Shown: piece by piece, positions 33,175 through 42,104 of the stretch | How the letters are laid out: the number at the start of each line of letters is the position of its first letter | Numbering within the stretch: the first letter of the stretch is position 1 | From: Paenibacillus oralis | Lineage (GTDB): Bacteria; Bacillota; Bacilli; Paenibacillales; Paenibacillaceae | NCBI RefSeq assembly: GCF_003863965.1 | Contig: NZ_RRCN01000001.1 | Span: 4,980,304-5,044,303, forward strand | Direction of reading: 5' to 3' | DNA: 64,000 nt | Made by a program: the position numbers and the translations under genes | Notes under the pieces: model-generated | Seen by the model: only the letters and a program-made list of their open reading frames with translations | Told to the model about the DNA's origin: nothing | Databases searched by the model: none

Positions 33175-34494
33175 ATGAACAACAATAAAGTAACGGTTAT
33201 CGGCGCGGGGCTGGCGGGCAGCGAAGCGGCTTGGCAAATCGCGAGCCACGGCGTCCCCGTCGTGCTTTACGAAATGCGCCCGGTCGTTAAAACCCCGGCC
33301 CACCACACGGATAAATTCGCCGAGCTCGTCTGCAGCAACTCGCTGCGGGCCAATGGCCTAACCAACGCCGTCGGCGTGCTGAAGGAAGAGATGCGGATGT
33401 TGAATTCGCTCGTTCTTGGCGCCGCCGACCGCAATGCGGTCCCGGCGGGCGGGGCGCTGGCGGTGGACCGGGACGGGTTCTCCGGAGAAATTACGCGCAC
33501 GCTGCGTGAGCATCCGCTGATCGAAGTGGTGAACGAGGAGATCCAGGAGATCCCGCAAGAGGGGATCGTCGTGATCGCGACCGGCCCGCTCACGTCTCCC
33601 GCGCTTTCGGAGCAAATCAGGCGGCTGACCGGCGAGGATTACTTTTATTTTTATGACGCCGCCGCCCCGATCGTGGAGAAGGACTCGATCGATATGAGCA
33701 AAGTGTATCTCGCTTCCCGCTACGATAAGGGCGAAGCCGCTTATCTCAATTGTCCGATGACGGAAGAGGAATTTGACGCATTCTACGAAGCGTTGATTTC
33801 CGCCGAAGTGGCCCAGCTCAAGGAATTCGAGAAAGAAGTGTATTTCGAAGGCTGCATGCCGATCGAAATCATGATGCGGCGCGGCAAGCAGACCGCGTTA
33901 TTCGGGCCGATGAAGCCCGTAGGCCTCGTTAACCCGCATACCGGCACGCTCCCTCATGCCGTTGTGCAGCTTCGCCAGGATAACGCAGCGGGGACGCTGT
34001 ACAACTTGGTGGGTTTCCAGACCCATTTGAAGTGGGGCGAACAGAAGCGCGTCTTCTCGATGATCCCGGGCCTGGAGAACGCCGAATTTGTGCGTTACGG
34101 CGTCATGCACCGCAACACATTCATCAATTCACCGAAGCTGCTCGAGCCGACGTATCAGCTGAAGGCGCGGCCTACGCTCTTTTTTGCCGGCCAGATGACC
34201 GGCGTCGAGGGTTACGTCGAGTCCGCCGCCTCCGGCCTGATCGCCGGCATCAACGCCGCGCGCGCCGCCTCCGGCGCCGAAGGCATCGTCTTCCCCGCGG
34301 ACACTACGCTCGGCAGCATGGCGCGGTACATTACGACCGCCGACTTCGAGCATTTCCAGCCGATGAACGCCAATTTTGGCCTGTTCCCGAAGCTGGACAC
34401 CCGCTACCGCAAAAAAGCCGAAAAAAACGAAGCGCTCGCCCAGCGTGCGCTGCAAAGCTTGAGAACCTTTATGACAGAAGAACGGTTGGGCTAA
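33175..34494 (+). CDS. trmFO: methylenetetrahydrofolate-tRNA (uracil-5-)-methyltransferase TrmFO
   Basis: 439 residues. FAD- and folate-dependent enzyme making T54 in tRNA. The FAD site is [17 protein letters not shown] conserved Cys lies in [11 protein letters not shown]. Other hallmarks are [37 protein letters not shown] and [19 protein letters not shown] 33175 is preceded by GGGGGGATTTT. A terminator overlaps its stop codon. xerC, which follows in B. subtilis, is not here. Confidence 0.97.
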   Translation: MNNNKVTVIGAGLAGSEAAWQIASHGVPVVLYEMRPVVKTPAHHTDKFAELVCSNSLRANGLTNAVGVLKEEMRMLNSLVLGAADRNAVPAGGALAVDRDGFSGEITRTLREHPLIEVVNEEIQEIPQEGIVVIATGPLTSPALSEQIRRLTGEDYFYFYDAAAPIVEKDSIDMSKVYLASRYDKGEAAYLNCPMTEEEFDAFYEALISAEVAQLKEFEKEVYFEGCMPIEIMMRRGKQTALFGPMKPVGLVNPHTGTLPHAVVQLRQDNAAGTLYNLVGFQTHLKWGEQKRVFSMIPGLENAEFVRYGVMHRNTFINSPKLLEPTYQLKARPTLFFAGQMTGVEGYVESAASGLIAGINAARAASGAEGIVFPADTTLGSMARYITTADFEHFQPMNANFGLFPKLDTRYRKKAEKNEALAQRALQSLRTFMTEERLG

Positions 34495-34507
34495 CCACCG
34501 TTTTTTT
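34481..34507 (+). terminator. intrinsic terminator overlapping the trmFO stop
   Basis: AACGGT (34481-34486) pairs with ACCGTT (34497-34502), followed by seven T counting shared bases. The TAA stop lies in the loop (34492-34494). Confidence 0.75.
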
Positions 34508-34595
34508 GCACTCTACGTACCAAAAGGGAATCCAGCAAGCTCATTAAGTCATAACATAGAACTAGCGTTAAAAAAGCGCCTGTTGCCAGCTCGTA

Positions 34596-34868
34596 GTCAA
34601 GCGATTCCCGAAGGGAGAGCGAGTAGGAGCGCCCAAAGTAAGACGTACCCCGAAGGGGGGAAAAGCGTTCCTAGCACGAAGCCAAGCGAATCCCAAAGGG
34701 AGAGCGCAAAGGAGCGCCACAGTGCCTCCCACGTTAGTTCAAAATCAGGAAACCCAGGAACACCCAAAGTAAGACGTACCCCGAAGGGGAGAAAAGCGTT
34801 CCTAGCACGAAGCCAAGCGAATCCCAAAGGGAGAGCGCTAGGAGCGCCTCACTCCCTCCTACGTTAGT
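34596..34868 (+). repeat. direct repeat array, period 131 bp
   Basis: Copy A 34632-34739 and copy B 34763-34868 share blocks such as AAAGTAAGACGTACCCCGAA, AAAAGCGTTCCTAGCACGAA, GCCAAGCGAATCCCAAAGGG and ACGTTAGT in order, with few mismatches. A partial earlier copy (34596-34634) has AGTCAAGCGATTCCCGAAGGG and GGAGCGCC. Open frames crossing it are repeat-derived and not convincing genes. Confidence 0.85.
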
Positions 34869-34905
34869 CCCCTTTGCGGGTATCCAAAGGGCTGCAAGCC
34901 CTTGG

Positions 34906-34932
34906 AGCCCTCCCTTACGGTAAGGGAGGGCT
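34906..34932. promoter_or_regulatory. perfect 13-bp-arm palindrome upstream of hslV
   Basis: AGCCCTCCCTTAC (34906-34918), one G, then its exact reverse complement (34920-34932). There is no U-tract, so it is not a standard terminator. It lies 38 bp before the hslV ATG and could be an operator, an mRNA-stabilising 5' hairpin, or a repeat remnant. Confidence 0.6.
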
Positions 34933-34970
34933 TGGGAGGGTTGAGAAAAAGAGAAAGGAAGGCGATACAC

Positions 34971-35513
34971 ATGATTCCAACTTTTCACGCTACAACGATC
35001 TGCGCCGTTCGTCATAACGGCAAAGGGGCGATTGCGGGCGACGGCCAAGTCACTTTTGGCGAAAACGTTGTGATGAAGCAGACCGCTAAAAAAGTCCGCC
35101 GTTTATACCGGGGGCAGGTGCTGGCCGGGTTTGCGGGTTCGGTAGCCGACGCGATTACGCTGTTTGAGAAATTTGAAGGCAAGCTGGAAGAGCATCATGG
35201 CAATTTGCAACGGGCTGCCGTCGAGCTCGCCAAAGATTGGCGTCAGGATCGGGTGCTGCGCAAGCTGGAGGCGCTGATGATCGTGATGGACCATTCGGGG
35301 ATGCTGCTCATTTCCGGCGGCGGAGAAATCATCGAGCCGGATGATGACGTGCTGGCCATCGGTTCGGGCGGCAACTTTGCGCTTTCGGCGGCCCGGGCCC
35401 TCAAACGGCATGCCGGTGGAATGGAAGCCAAAGACATCGTCCGGGAGTCCTTGCAGATCGCCTCGGAAATTTGCGTGTATACGAACAGCAACATTATCGT
35501 GGAAGAGCTTTAA
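34971..35513 (+). CDS. hslV: ATP-dependent protease peptidase subunit HslV (ClpQ)
   Basis: 180 residues. Proteasome-like peptidase that forms a complex with Hsl[31 protein letters not shown] shows the family N-terminus; [17 protein letters not shown] and [14 protein letters not shown] are also typical. In E. coli the catalytic residue is Thr1 of mature TTI. Here that TT is T8-T9, behind a six-residue extension, as in Bacillus ClpQ where an upstream Ser is used; this protein has Ile-Pro-Thr there. ATG 34971 follows AAAGGAAGG. It lies 40 bp before hslU. Confidence 0.94.
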   Translation: MIPTFHATTICAVRHNGKGAIAGDGQVTFGENVVMKQTAKKVRRLYRGQVLAGFAGSVADAITLFEKFEGKLEEHHGNLQRAAVELAKDWRQDRVLRKLEALMIVMDHSGMLLISGGGEIIEPDDDVLAIGSGGNFALSAARALKRHAGGMEAKDIVRESLQIASEICVYTNSNIIVEEL

Positions 35514-35553
35514 AGCGGCCTAGGCCACACTATTTTCTCAGGAGGGACGTATC

Positions 35554-36957
35554 GTGAGCGAGAAAAATTTAACGCCAAGACAAATCGTCGCAGAGCTGGA
35601 TAAATACATCGTAGGCCAAAAACAAGCGAAAAAATCCGTGGCTGTTGCCTTGCGGAACCGCTACCGGCGAAGCCTGCTCCACGAAGAGGTACAGGATGAA
35701 ATCGTGCCGAAGAACATGTTGATGATCGGTCCGACGGGGGTCGGCAAAACGGAAATCGCCCGCCGTCTCGCCAAGCTGGTAGGAGCGCCTTTTGTGAAAG
35801 TGGAGGCTACCAAATTTACCGAGGTCGGTTACGTCGGCCGGGATGTCGAATCGATGGTCCGGGATCTCGTTGAAACGGCCATCCGCACCGTAAAGCTGGA
35901 GCGTACCGAGAAGGTCAAAGACAAGGCGGAGGAGCTTGCCAACGAGCGGCTCGTTCACATTCTGGTTCCTTCCGAAAACAAGGCCAAAAGCGGGCGTAAT
36001 CCGTTCGAAATGCTGTTCGGAGGCGGAAACCAGGGCAGTGTCCCGACCCAAGAGCAAACCGAGGAGGACAGCAGCCTCGGCGAGCGCCGCCGCCAGATAC
36101 GCTTCAAGCTGCTTGCCGGCCAGCTCGAGAACGATATCGTCGAGGTCGAAGTGGAGGACAATACGCCTACGATGATGGACATGTTTGCGGGGCAAGGCAA
36201 TGACCAGCTCGGGATCAACATGCAGGAAATGTTCGGGAACCTTTTGCCCAAGCGCACCAAAAAAAGAAAGCTGACCGTGAAGGAAGCGCGTAAAGTGCTG
36301 ACCCAAGAAGAAGCCGCCAAGCTGATCGATCATGATGATCTGATCCAAGAGGCGATCGCGAGAGCGGAGCAGAGCGGGATCATTTTTATCGACGAAATCG
36401 ATAAAGTAGCCAGCCGGGGGCAAGGCTCCGGACCGGATGTTTCCCGCGAAGGCGTGCAGCGCGATATTTTGCCGATCGTCGAAGGCTCGACGGTAATGAC
36501 GAAATACGGTCCGATCAAAACCGACTATATTTTGTTTATCGCCGCGGGGGCGTTCCATATCGCCAAACCGTCGGATTTGATTCCCGAATTGCAGGGGCGT
36601 TTCCCGATTCGCGTTGAACTTAGCAGCTTGTCGCTGGACGATTTTGTTTCGATTTTGACGGAGCCGCAAAACGCGCTCACCAAACAGTACATTGAACTGC
36701 TGCGCACGGAGAACCTGGAGATTGAATTTTCCGACGAAGCCATTCGGGAAATCGCCAGAATCGCCGCTGCCGTAAATGCCAACACCGAAAACATCGGGGC
36801 AAGAAGACTGCACACCATTCTGGAAAAGTTGCTGGAGGACTTGTCCTTTGAAGCGCCGGAGTTGACGTTGGAAAAAATGTTGATCACTCCGGAATACGTA
36901 AGGGAAAAATTAGGAGAAATTGCCCAGGATCGTGATTTGAGCCAGTTCATTTTGTAA
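35554..36957 (+). CDS. hslU: ATP-dependent protease ATPase subunit HslU (ClpY)
   Basis: 467 residues. AAA+ unfoldase that feeds Hsl[23 protein letters not shown] opens the protein; Walker A is GPTGVGKTE, Walker B is [11 protein letters not shown]; the pore motif GYVGRDVE is present. The I-domain spans roughly 110-240, including an acidic/Met-rich [20 protein letters not shown]-type region. The C-terminus DLSQFIL is the HslV-docking tail. The start is GTG 35554 after CAGGAGGGAC. codY, which follows in B. subtilis, is missing. Confidence 0.96.
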   Translation: MSEKNLTPRQIVAELDKYIVGQKQAKKSVAVALRNRYRRSLLHEEVQDEIVPKNMLMIGPTGVGKTEIARRLAKLVGAPFVKVEATKFTEVGYVGRDVESMVRDLVETAIRTVKLERTEKVKDKAEELANERLVHILVPSENKAKSGRNPFEMLFGGGNQGSVPTQEQTEEDSSLGERRRQIRFKLLAGQLENDIVEVEVEDNTPTMMDMFAGQGNDQLGINMQEMFGNLLPKRTKKRKLTVKEARKVLTQEEAAKLIDHDDLIQEAIARAEQSGIIFIDEIDKVASRGQGSGPDVSREGVQRDILPIVEGSTVMTKYGPIKTDYILFIAAGAFHIAKPSDLIPELQGRFPIRVELSSLSLDDFVSILTEPQNALTKQYIELLRTENLEIEFSDEAIREIARIAAAVNANTENIGARRLHTILEKLLEDLSFEAPELTLEKMLITPEYVREKLGEIAQDRDLSQFIL

Positions 36958-37390
36958 GTTTTTCGCCTTTTTTTTGATGTCCTCGGCTTTTTTACCCAGG
37001 ACCTGACACTTTTTTCACAAATTCTTCAAGAAAGACCGCCTACCTATGAAAATAGGGGTGGTCTTTTTGTTATTCCGACAAAGTTGATAAATTTTAGTTT
37101 GATTGAAAATTGTCGAATGTTGGCTGTTTTATAGAAAAGACTTCAAATAATGAAAAAAATAACTAATTACGTCCCAAAGATAGGGCTTTTTTCTTATTGT
37201 AATAATGTCGAATCTCCATGAAACTTAGGATATATGACATCATGAAAATTTTTCAATAACTAGGACATAAGAAAGACAGCAAGAAAGACAAAAAATAGCA
37301 AAAATATGTCGAAAAAAAGAGGATTTATTATCTGTTTGTTGAATTATGATGATTAACTGCTCATATGAGACTTAAAAGGGGGGAAATAAG
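36958..37390. other. AT-rich spacer between hslU and flgB
   Basis: 433 bp, far more AT-rich than either side. It holds one solid terminator (37032-37068) and several A/T-rich tracts, but no gene. codY would lie here in B. subtilis. A weak promoter candidate for the fla/che operon is TTGAAT near 37340 with CATATG near 37363. I see no classical sigma-D box with confidence. Confidence 0.6.
37032..37068 (+). terminator. rho-independent terminator after hslVU
   Basis: The left arm beginning AAGACCGCC (37032 on) pairs with the right arm ending GGTGGTCTT (37052-37065) with a GAAA loop and a 2-nt bulge, then TTTTT. Confidence 0.85.
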
Positions 37391-37798
37391 GTGCAATTGT
37401 TGAATGGGTTGGGATTTAACAGACTAGAGACTGCATTACAGGCCGCCAATCTTCGGCAAGGGGTTATTTCCAATAATATAGCAAATGAGGACACCCCCTA
37501 CTATAAGCGTTCAAGCGTTTCTTTTGAAAGTTTGTTGCAAGGCGAACTGAATGGCGGCATGCCTGCCTTGCAGGGCAAAAGAACTGATTCCAGACATTTC
37601 GTAATAGGGCCGTCGACGGGTATTCCGGAGCCGAAAGTCCTGACAGATGAGAGCACGATCATGAACAACAACCAGAACAACGTGGACATCGACAGCGAGA
37701 TGGCCCAACTCGCCGAAAACCAACTTCGGTACAATTCTTACATCGAACAGCTTAATTACATGGTCAAAATGAAACGCACGTCTATAGAAGGGAGATAA
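37391..37798 (+). CDS. flgB: flagellar basal-body rod protein FlgB
   Basis: 135 residues. Proximal rod subunit, exported by the flagellar type III system. The N-terminal rod signature is LETALQAANLRQGVISNNIANEDTPYYKR; the C-terminal helix ends LAENQLRYNSYIEQLNYMVKMKRT. GTG 37391 follows AAGGGGGGAAATAAG. First gene of the fla/che operon, 5 bp before flgC. Confidence 0.96.
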   Translation: MQLLNGLGFNRLETALQAANLRQGVISNNIANEDTPYYKRSSVSFESLLQGELNGGMPALQGKRTDSRHFVIGPSTGIPEPKVLTDESTIMNNNQNNVDIDSEMAQLAENQLRYNSYIEQLNYMVKMKRTSIEGR

Positions 37799-37803
37799 GC
37801 AAA

Positions 37804-38253
37804 ATGACAATCAGCAATAGTTTCAGCATTAGTTCTTCCGCACTAACTGCGCAGCGTCTCCGTATGGACGTCATTTCCTCAAATATCGCCAACGCCGAGA
37901 CGACGAGAGCCAGAATCGAAGACGGCCAAGCGGTTCCTTACCGCAGAAAAACCGTTGTCATGGCTCCCAAGGAAGCGGATTTCGGCAGTATGCTGAGCTC
38001 TGCTCTTGAGGGCGGCTTTAACGGCCAAGGGGTCAAAATTACGAAGATTCAAGAAGACCCGGCTCCTTTTAAACCGGTGTACAATCCGACGCATCCCGAC
38101 GCGGACAGCGAAGGATACGTGCACATGCCGAACGTGGATATTTTGAAAGAAATGGTGGACATGATTTCGGCTACCCGGTCCTACGAAGCTAACGTAACGG
38201 CGCTGAACGCCAGCAAAGCGATGATTACCAAAGCGCTGCAAATAGGCAAATAG
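37804..38253 (+). CDS. flgC: flagellar basal-body rod protein FlgC
   Basis: 149 residues. Proximal rod subunit. SSALTAQRLRMDVISSNIANAETTRA is the rod-family N-terminus; the C-terminus has VDILKEMVDMISATRSYEANVTALNASKAM. The ATG follows GAAGGGAGATAAGCAAA. It sits between flgB and fliE in the canonical order and is probably cotranslated with flgB. Confidence 0.96.
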   Translation: MTISNSFSISSSALTAQRLRMDVISSNIANAETTRARIEDGQAVPYRRKTVVMAPKEADFGSMLSSALEGGFNGQGVKITKIQEDPAPFKPVYNPTHPDADSEGYVHMPNVDILKEMVDMISATRSYEANVTALNASKAMITKALQIGK

Positions 38254-38296
38254 TATTAAAGCAAGCTAGACATCAAGCAGTTAGGAGTGTTGATCT

Positions 38297-38605
38297 TTGA
38301 TTGAGAGAATGAGCTTTGACGCCATCAAACCGCTGGTGGGGCCGCAGCTGCCAAGCAAACCGCAGACGCCGACTCCTGCCGAATCGATTAAAAACTTCAG
38401 TTCTTATTTGAGCGATGCGTTGGACGGAGTGGCTGCGCAGGAAGCGAACGCCCAGAAAGTAAATGATCAATTTATACTCGGAAATGCAAGCGCCGACCAG
38501 ATGATGATCGCCTCAGAGCAAGCTTTGTTAAGTTTGCAATTGACGACGCAAGTACGCAATAAAGTGATAGAAGCTTATCAAGAAATCATGCGTACGCAAA
38601 TTTAA
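38297..38605 (+). CDS. fliE: flagellar hook-basal body complex protein FliE
   Basis: 102 residues. Adapter joining the MS ring (FliF) to the rod. NFSSYLSDALDGVAAQEANAQ and LGNASADQMMIASEQALLSLQLTTQVRNKVIEAYQEIMR-type features match FliE. The start is TTG 38297 behind TTAGGAG; ATG 38309 would lie too far from that site. Next to fliF, as usual. Confidence 0.94.
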   Translation: MIERMSFDAIKPLVGPQLPSKPQTPTPAESIKNFSSYLSDALDGVAAQEANAQKVNDQFILGNASADQMMIASEQALLSLQLTTQVRNKVIEAYQEIMRTQI

Positions 38606-38636
38606 CGATTTTAGATGCTTCGGATGAGGTGACATT

Positions 38637-40226
38637 GTGAATGAGAGAATCGCTCAGTACCGGGACCGACTAACCGGGTACTGGAACCAATTCAGCAAAA
38701 AACAGAAAACATTATTGATAGCTACAATCGCATTCGTGCTGCTTGCCGTGATCCTGATGACAATCCAATTCTCCAAAACGGAGTATGAAGTAGCTTTTAC
38801 GGACCTGGACTCAACCGATGCTGCCGGAATTATCAATTATTTGGAATCCGGGGGCATCCCTTACAAATTGAGTTCGAACGGTACGGCGATATCGGTTCCG
38901 AGCAAAAACGCGTCCCGCGTAAAGGTGGACGTTGGGTCCCAAGGGATCGTTAAAAGCGGTTCTATCGGACTGGAATCTTTTAACCAAAGCTCTTCGCTGA
39001 TCGGCATGACGGATAATGAATTCAACGTTAAGTACAAAAACGCTTTGAACGGCGAAGTTGAACAGCTGCTTAAACAGATGCAGGGTGTCAAGGACGCCAA
39101 GGTATTGATCAATCTTCCGGCAGAAAACGTGTTTGCCAGTCCGGAAGAGCAGGAAAAAGCGACGGCTTCCATCGTCCTCACCTTCAATCCGGGATATCGT
39201 GCAAACCAGGAGGCTATCGACGGATACTTCAATCTGGTCAAGACATCGGTACCGAATTTGCCGATTGAAAACATCTCTATGTCATCCAGTGATGATACCG
39301 TACTATTGCCCAGCGGACAAGGCGGGACAAACGGCACTCTGTCGGCGGCGGTTCAGGAAAACATGGCCTTGCAGAAAAAATTCGAGAGTGATGTTCGCCA
39401 GAGTGTGAAACAGTTCCTTTCCAGACTGACGGGACCGGACAAAATTGAGGTGTTGGTCGCATCCAAACTTAATTTTGACCAAGTGACGCAAAAAGACAAT
39501 CTGGTGACGCCGGTCGATACCGAAAACATGAAAGGGATTGAAATCAGCGCGCAAAAGGTGCAAAAGAGCTACACAGGAACGGCAAGCCCCGATAGCGGAG
39601 TTCCGGGAACCGGCCAGCAGGATGTTGTTAATTACCCTTCGGCCCAGTCCAGCGGCGGCTCTTCTTCGGAGGAATCGTCTTCGACGATCAATTACGAAGT
39701 TAACCGGATTACGAAGGATATCGTAGCCAGCCCTTATGTCATCAAAGATTTAACCATCAACGTTGCCGTTGCACCGCCAAACGGACAGCAAGCATTGGAT
39801 GATACTACCCGCACGGCCATCGAAAATATTTTGACCAACATCGTGGGTTCCTATCTTGCCGATTCCGGTACTACATATACAGACGCAGAACTGCAGCGAA
39901 AAGTTTCAGTTGTTTCGCAACCATTTCTTAGCGATGCTGAGCCAAGTACGGGTCTGAGCCTTTCGAGCCCGATAGTATGGGGAGTTGGCGCGGCGGCTCT
40001 GCTGGCACTGGCAGGGATTGGATTCGTCTTGTTCCGCCGTCGCCGCAACCAACAACTGGCAGAAGAGGAAGAAGAAATTTCGATGCCTCTCACTCCAGAA
40101 TTCCCGTCCATTAATTTGGATTCGGTCACGAATGAGAACCAAGTGCGCAAACAACTGGAGACGCTGGCCAAGAAGAAGCCGGAGGAATTCGTTAACTTGC
40201 TTCGCACATGGCTAGCGGACGATTAG
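38637..40226 (+). CDS. fliF: flagellar MS-ring protein FliF
   Basis: 529 residues. Forms the membrane ring that seats the export gate and rotor. One TM helix is at about 26-46 and a second at about 446-466 (VWGVGAAALLALAGIGFVLF), with the large periplasmic-type ring domains (YscJ/FliF) between, including YEVAFTDLDSTDAAGIINYLES. A Ser/Gln/Gly-rich linker is near 325-350. The C-terminal tail KQLETLAKKKPEEFVNLLRTWL binds FliG. Start GTG 38637 after GATGAGGTGA. The fliG start lies close downstream. Confidence 0.96.
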   Translation: MNERIAQYRDRLTGYWNQFSKKQKTLLIATIAFVLLAVILMTIQFSKTEYEVAFTDLDSTDAAGIINYLESGGIPYKLSSNGTAISVPSKNASRVKVDVGSQGIVKSGSIGLESFNQSSSLIGMTDNEFNVKYKNALNGEVEQLLKQMQGVKDAKVLINLPAENVFASPEEQEKATASIVLTFNPGYRANQEAIDGYFNLVKTSVPNLPIENISMSSSDDTVLLPSGQGGTNGTLSAAVQENMALQKKFESDVRQSVKQFLSRLTGPDKIEVLVASKLNFDQVTQKDNLVTPVDTENMKGIEISAQKVQKSYTGTASPDSGVPGTGQQDVVNYPSAQSSGGSSSEESSSTINYEVNRITKDIVASPYVIKDLTINVAVAPPNGQQALDDTTRTAIENILTNIVGSYLADSGTTYTDAELQRKVSVVSQPFLSDAEPSTGLSLSSPIVWGVGAAALLALAGIGFVLFRRRRNQQLAEEEEEISMPLTPEFPSINLDSVTNENQVRKQLETLAKKKPEEFVNLLRTWLADD

Positions 40227-40237
40227 AGGTGAACGGA

Positions 40238-41254
40238 TTGTCAAAAACAACTAGCACAGTGTTAACCGGGAGACAGAAAGCGGCCATATTGTTGATCACG
40301 CTCGGGCCTGAGGTGTCGGCGGAAATTTTCAAACATCTGCGCGATGAGGAAATCGAGCAATTGACGCTTGAAATCGCCAATGTCCGCAAAGTGGACAGCG
40401 TGGAAAAAGAGATGATCATGGCCGAGTTTCACCAAATCTGTCTGGCCCAAGAGTATATTACGCAGGGCGGCATCAATTACGCCAAGGAGATTTTGGAGAA
40501 GGCGCTTGGACAGTCCAAGGCGCTGGACATTATCAATCGGCTGACGGCGACCTTGCAGGTGAGACCTTTCGATTTTGCCCGCAAGGCGGATCCGAACCAA
40601 ATTTTAAACTTTATTCAGAACGAGAACGCCCAGACGATTGCCCTTGTTTTGTCCTATCTGCAATTTGAGCAGGCGGCGGCTATTCTCTCTTCTTTGCCGC
40701 AGGAGAAGCAGGCGGAGGTTGCCAGAAGAATCGCCGTGATGGACAGCACGTCTCCGGAAGTGATTTCTCAGGTTGAACGTGTCTTGGAACAAAAGCTGTC
40801 CGCTACCGTAACTCAAGACTACACCAGCGCGGGCGGCATCGAGTCGATCGTGCAAATTTTGAACGGGGTCGACCGGGGCACGGAAAGAACGATTCTCGAT
40901 TCGTTGGAAATTCAAGATCCGGAGTTGGCCGAAGAGATCAAAAAGCGGATGTTTGTTTTCGAAGATATCGTCAACATCGACAACCGCTCGATCCAGCGGA
41001 TTATTCGCGACATCGAAAACGCCGATCTGCAGCTTGCCCTCAAAGTGGCCAGCGAAGAAGTCCGGGAAGCCGTTTTCCGCAACATGTCGAAGCGGATGTC
41101 CGAGACATTCAAGGAAGAAATGGAATACATGGGACCTGTGCGGCTGCGTGATGTCGAAGAAGCGCAGACCCGCATCGTAGCTACGATCCGCAGATTGGAA
41201 GAAGCTGGTGAGATCATCATCGCCCGCGGCGGAGGAGATGACATCATTGTCTAA
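40238..41254 (+). CDS. fliG: flagellar motor switch protein FliG
   Basis: 338 residues, the usual length. Rotor protein binding FliF, FliM and the stator. LTGRQKAAILLITLGPEVSAEIFKHL is the FliF-binding N-domain; the C-domain carries torque residues in MFVFEDIVNIDNRSIQRIIRDIE. I chose TTG 40238 because AGAGGTGA lies 6 nt upstream and the length then fits; ATG 40208 would begin inside fliF. It overlaps fliH. Confidence 0.95.
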   Translation: MSKTTSTVLTGRQKAAILLITLGPEVSAEIFKHLRDEEIEQLTLEIANVRKVDSVEKEMIMAEFHQICLAQEYITQGGINYAKEILEKALGQSKALDIINRLTATLQVRPFDFARKADPNQILNFIQNENAQTIALVLSYLQFEQAAAILSSLPQEKQAEVARRIAVMDSTSPEVISQVERVLEQKLSATVTQDYTSAGGIESIVQILNGVDRGTERTILDSLEIQDPELAEEIKKRMFVFEDIVNIDNRSIQRIIRDIENADLQLALKVASEEVREAVFRNMSKRMSETFKEEMEYMGPVRLRDVEEAQTRIVATIRRLEEAGEIIIARGGGDDIIV

Positions 41255-42104
41255 TTTGATTAAGGTGTCGCAGTACGTTCCGGTGGAAGTGTTGAAGCAG
41301 CTCAACTTGGCGAAATCGTTTGAGATTCCCGAGGACCAGCATGATAAAGCGGAGACTCCTGCCGTAGAGGAGGATGTTCCATCTCCGGAAGATATCGCCG
41401 CGGAACAAATCCGCAAGCAAATGCTTGACGATGCCAAGGAGTTTGCCGAGCGTCAGGTAAGGGAGGCCGCGGAACAAGCCGAGCAGCTGCTTGCCGAAGC
41501 CCGGGAGCAAATCGAAACTTGGTGGCAGGAGCGCCGTGAGCAGGATGAGCATTTAATAGAAGCGGTCAAATCGGAAGGCTTCAGCCAAGGGTTTGAGGAA
41601 GGAAAAATTCAAGCGGAGCTGACGACGAAGGCCAAGATCGACGAAATGATGCGGGAAGCGGGAGCCGTACTGCAGCAGGCTTACATTGAGAAAGAACGGA
41701 TCATTCAGGAGGCCGAGCCGTTTCTCGTGGAGCTTAGCTGCGCGATCGCCGAGAAAGTTATCGATAAGCAGCTGAGCGTCGATCCGGATTATACGCTGGA
41801 ACTGGTCAAGAAAAGCTTGGCGCGCAAACGGGAGCAAGGCGTTCTTACGTTATGCGTTTCGCCTGCTCACTTTGCTTTCGTGCAGGCGGCCAGAGAGGAA
41901 CTTAGCCTGGCGATCGATTCGCAAGCGGAGCTGCAAATTTTGCCGGATCCGACCGTAAAAGACCGGGGCTGTGTGATTCGTTCCGCATTCGGCAGCGTGG
42001 ATGCCCGCATCGATACTCAGTTGACTGAAATCAAAAAAGAGCTGGTGCGCATCGCGATGCAGGCGGAAGAGCGGGGGCAGACGAACGATGAGCATGAACG
42101 CTGA
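41247..42104 (+). CDS. fliH: flagellar assembly protein FliH
   Basis: 285 residues. Cytoplasmic regulator of the export ATPase FliI. A long coiled coil rich in Glu/Gln/Ala/Arg spans about 45-130, then the FliH/VATPase-E-like domain (VELSCAIAEKVIDKQLSVDPDYTLELVKKSL and the C-terminal DRGCVIRSAFGSVDARIDTQLTEIKKEL). Start TTG 41247 has GGAGGAG 9 nt upstream and overlaps the fliG end by 8 bp; ATG 41238 is too near the site. Its end overlaps fliI. Confidence 0.92.
   Translation: MSNLIKVSQYVPVEVLKQLNLAKSFEIPEDQHDKAETPAVEEDVPSPEDIAAEQIRKQMLDDAKEFAERQVREAAEQAEQLLAEAREQIETWWQERREQDEHLIEAVKSEGFSQGFEEGKIQAELTTKAKIDEMMREAGAVLQQAYIEKERIIQEAEPFLVELSCAIAEKVIDKQLSVDPDYTLELVKKSLARKREQGVLTLCVSPAHFAFVQAAREELSLAIDSQAELQILPDPTVKDRGCVIRSAFGSVDARIDTQLTEIKKELVRIAMQAEERGQTNDEHER

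Noticed and set aside
34583-34867. Open frames through the tandem repeat before hslV, including one reading into hslV from 34902
   Set aside because: They follow the repeat period, have no independent start signals, and hslV has a clear ATG with AAAGGAAGG at 34971.
34596-34868. Possible CRISPR array
   Set aside because: Only two full units with a 131-bp period and repeats over 100 bp, with no short repeats and unique spacers and no cas genes.
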